23,202 nt of DNA. Origin: Isoetes engelmannii. Lineage: Eukaryota > Streptophyta > Lycopodiopsida > Isoetales > Isoetaceae. How positions within the stretch are numbered: the first letter of the stretch is position 1; each line of letters opens with the position of its first letter. The position numbers were made by a program, and so were the translations under genes. Shown in pieces: positions 21,480-23,202 of the stretch. The notes below the pieces were generated by a model, which was given only the letters and a program-made list of their open reading frames with translations, had not been told where the DNA came from and made no database searches. The stretch lies in the NCBI GenBank assembly GCA_011763485.2, contig JAANSK020250718.1:1-23202 (forward strand). The letters run 5' to 3'.

Positions 21480-22620
21480 AGCTTTTTGAAACAAAGCACA
21501 AGAGAAGAACACACTAGGGTTTTTCATGGACGGCATAGCTGGCCTTGCTGAACCCTAGACTCAAAATATTCTAGAATGCTATCAAACAAACAAGTTGGAG
21601 ATGACCACACAAAAAGAAACAATATTCAATAGTCTCATCCTTTGGCTTGCATAGTGGGCAGAATGCTGACACTCACAGATCGATTTTGTGAACAAACACA
21701 ATAACACAATGGCATCTATGCAGAATCTACCACCAAAGCACATCCATCTTAGAATGAAGTAGTTTATCCCAAGCCCAAATCCAGATGTGTTTCCAACTAG
21801 GAGGGGGGAGCTGAAGGGACCGCTTAGTGGATGGCCGAAAGATATCACCATTGACAAGCAGCACGAGCGTATGCTCATGAACACTTCAGCGGGAAATCCA
21901 AATAGGCTCTGGAACAACAAATGGCAGAGAACCAACAATCTTTTGCCACATAGGTCTATCCCATTGAGACAACAAGAATTTGGTTTGAAAGACCTCTCAG
22001 GTCACTAACTGGCCAGAATCATACCCATGCCGCAACTATCAAGACTCCTGCTAACCTCCAACGCTGCTGAGTTAATGGATGGACTGAGGCACAAAGTGGA
22101 AGATTATTTTCCACAAGTATCCACCAATAAGGAGCGCTCAACCGATGACAGGCAACATTATTGATATGAAATAAGGTCTGTACTGTCTTCCAAGACTCCA
22201 ACAAGCCTTTTAAAAAAAGGGAGGCATTAGAAAATGGGCATCAATGATAAAAGCGACGCTAAAGAAGATTGTAGTGAAGCCTTCCCAAAAGGAATACAAT
22301 GTGCAAGCGACTGCTTCACCAACCGCAATCAAGGTGAATCAACTATATTCTTAACGATCCTGCAGATGAACTTAGAGATCATAATCTTACTTTGCAAATG
22401 GAAGTCTATCATACCCAAGCCACCAACCAATTTTGGCCTAGTGCATTTAGACCATGCAATCTTCACCACACCATGCTCTTCATTTCCACCCCAGATAAAA
22501 TTACGAACAATGGTGACTATCACTTGGAATTTTGACTGAAAAGCCAAAAGGACAAAGGCCATATAAACATGGATATTACTTAAAACATGCGCAACAATTA
22601 TCTGCGCTGGCGAAAAGAGC
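21480..22620 (-). mobile_element. LINE 3' third: RT thumb and zinc-binding tail
   Basis: On the minus strand from about 22618 the frame reads LFSPAQ, then FIWGGNEEHG, IAWSKCTRPK and VGGLGMIDFHLQSK (22562-22329). These match the C-terminal part of plant LINE reverse transcriptases (L.SPAGR..., NFLWGG, W..VC.PK..GGLGI). A region with changed frame (22204-22019) follows. Then comes the zf-RVT domain (21938-21582), with CPLCKPKDETIEYCFFLC readable in one frame. The piece begins abruptly at the thumb, with no FADD part. It lies upstream, in element orientation, of the 5' two thirds at 18100-21430, so either two LINE copies lie head to tail or one copy has been permuted. Confidence 0.8.
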
Positions 22621-22621
22621 T

Positions 22622-22740
22622 TAGCAGTATTTCACCCAAAACCACCTACATGTGACTCTAAGTAGTAACAATAAATAAATATTGTAAAACCACTCATACA
22701 TGACTCGACTGAAATGTGGGGCACACATTGGGTGAAAGTA
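22622..22740. other. Short spacer between the LINE block and the fucokinase gene
   Basis: No feature is seen apart from AT-rich DNA. It starts TTAGCAGT, whose TAGCAGT also occurs at 18037-18043 on the other side of the LINE block. Confidence 0.35.
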
Positions 22741-22746
22741 TTTATT
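22741..22746 (-). terminator. Candidate poly(A) signal for the fucokinase gene
   Basis: TTTATT on the plus strand reads AATAAA on the minus strand, about 307 bases after the stop codon of the gene at the right edge. This would give a 3' UTR of usual plant length. A second partial candidate, AATAAA-like, lies nearer the stop at about 22941, in the string ATGTAATAAACC, but on the plus strand, so it is not used here. Confidence 0.4.
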
Positions 22747-23052
22747 ACCAACCAACATCAACTCAACCCTATGCACAACTCCAGCTTATAGTTAAGGATA
22801 CAAAATTACACATAAGTTTACATCCTTAGTATGCACATAAAAATTATTTGTGCATGGATCCCTTAGATGTCATACAAAATAGTAGCTGCCAGTCTATAAA
22901 GGTGCATATAAATACACGCCCATACTTTAATTTATATGTAATAAACCTTCCAAAGTTCTTCTCCTCAAGGGCTTCTTCCCCAAAGTAATAATTTTTCTAA
23001 GGTGCACTTTTAATTCATGATGAAAATTTTTGAAAGGAACAATGTGTGGAAA
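22747..23052 (-). other. Probable 3' UTR of the fucokinase gene
   Basis: Noncoding AT-rich DNA lies between the stop codon at 23053 and the candidate poly(A) signal. No ORF or element ends are seen. Confidence 0.4.
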
Positions 23053-23202
23053 TCAATTTTCTTGATAAACACTCCAGTTATAGACTACAATTTCTGGATA
23101 GTAACTGGATAACAAAGCCTTTATGCTTATGGCTGCATCCCTATCCTTTGCCATTATCATTGCAAATCCTCCTCCACCAGCACCAACAAGCTTATATCCA
23201 TA
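23053..23202 (-). CDS. Bifunctional L-fucokinase/GDP-L-fucose pyrophosphorylase, C-terminal end (partial)
   Basis: Forty-nine residues and a TGA stop are visible. The window edge cuts the rest, which would be about a thousand residues in plant homologues. The fragment begins YGYKLVGAGGGGFAMIMAKD, which fits motif 3 of GHMP kinases (K..GAGGGG) in the form seen in plant FKGP, and ends VVYNWSVYQEN, like the VYNW tail of that family. Plant FKGP phosphorylates free L-fucose and then forms GDP-L-fucose in the cytosol, salvaging fucose for glycans of the wall and of glycoproteins. The kinase domain lies at the C terminus, which agrees with this position. Other GHMP kinases are possible but do not usually end with this tail. 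The gene converges on the epimerase gene at 1656-4361. Confidence 0.8.
   Translation of the reverse strand, partial: YGYKLVGAGGGGFAMIMAKDRDAAISIKALLSSYYPEIVVYNWSVYQEN

Overview
The window looks like plant nuclear DNA, most likely from a grass. The evidence is a nine-exon gene with short GT-AG introns whose product closely resembles plant UDP-arabinose 4-epimerases, the end of a plant-type bifunctional L-fucokinase/GDP-L-fucose pyrophosphorylase gene, and intergenic DNA filled with plant-type elements (L1-type LINEs, a tiny tRNA-Met-primed LTR element, MITE-like elements, foldbacks). The species cannot be told from the sequence.

Layout: 1-1000 holds two hairpin foldbacks with nearly the same GC-rich loop and a diverged ~70-bp tandem repeat. 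The complete epimerase gene lies at 1656-4361 (+), with a likely leader intron just before the start codon. At 4770-5265 is a MITE-like element. From 5266 to 7860 I see only short duplications, a third foldback, homopolymer tracts and a G-quadruplex-type run. At 7963-8410 a tRNA-like SINE head is followed by two strong ~100-bp hairpins and one worn copy. The stretch 9420-12080 is noncoding and built of repeats within repeats: a ~460-bp duplication, a ~245-bp duplication, a 65-bp minisatellite and a ~291-bp duplication. The stretch 13690-17050 (+) is a decayed protein-coding fossil of unknown family, with a small nested LTR element (TRIM/SMART type) at 14171-14633. From 18100 to 22620 (-) are two LINE pieces, the 5' two thirds of one and the 3' third of one, lying in 'permuted' order. 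At 23053-23202 (-) is the C-terminal end of the fucokinase gene, cut by the window edge.

The only genes that look functional are the two at the edges. They converge across about 18.7 kb of transposon-rich DNA. Both act in nucleotide-sugar supply for cell-wall and glycoprotein glycans: UDP-L-arabinose from UDP-xylose, and GDP-L-fucose by salvage. Whether the pairing matters or is chance cannot be judged here. The best candidates for something undescribed are the foldback set with a shared loop but different arms, the tRNA-head plus hairpin cluster, and the unassigned fossil coding region.
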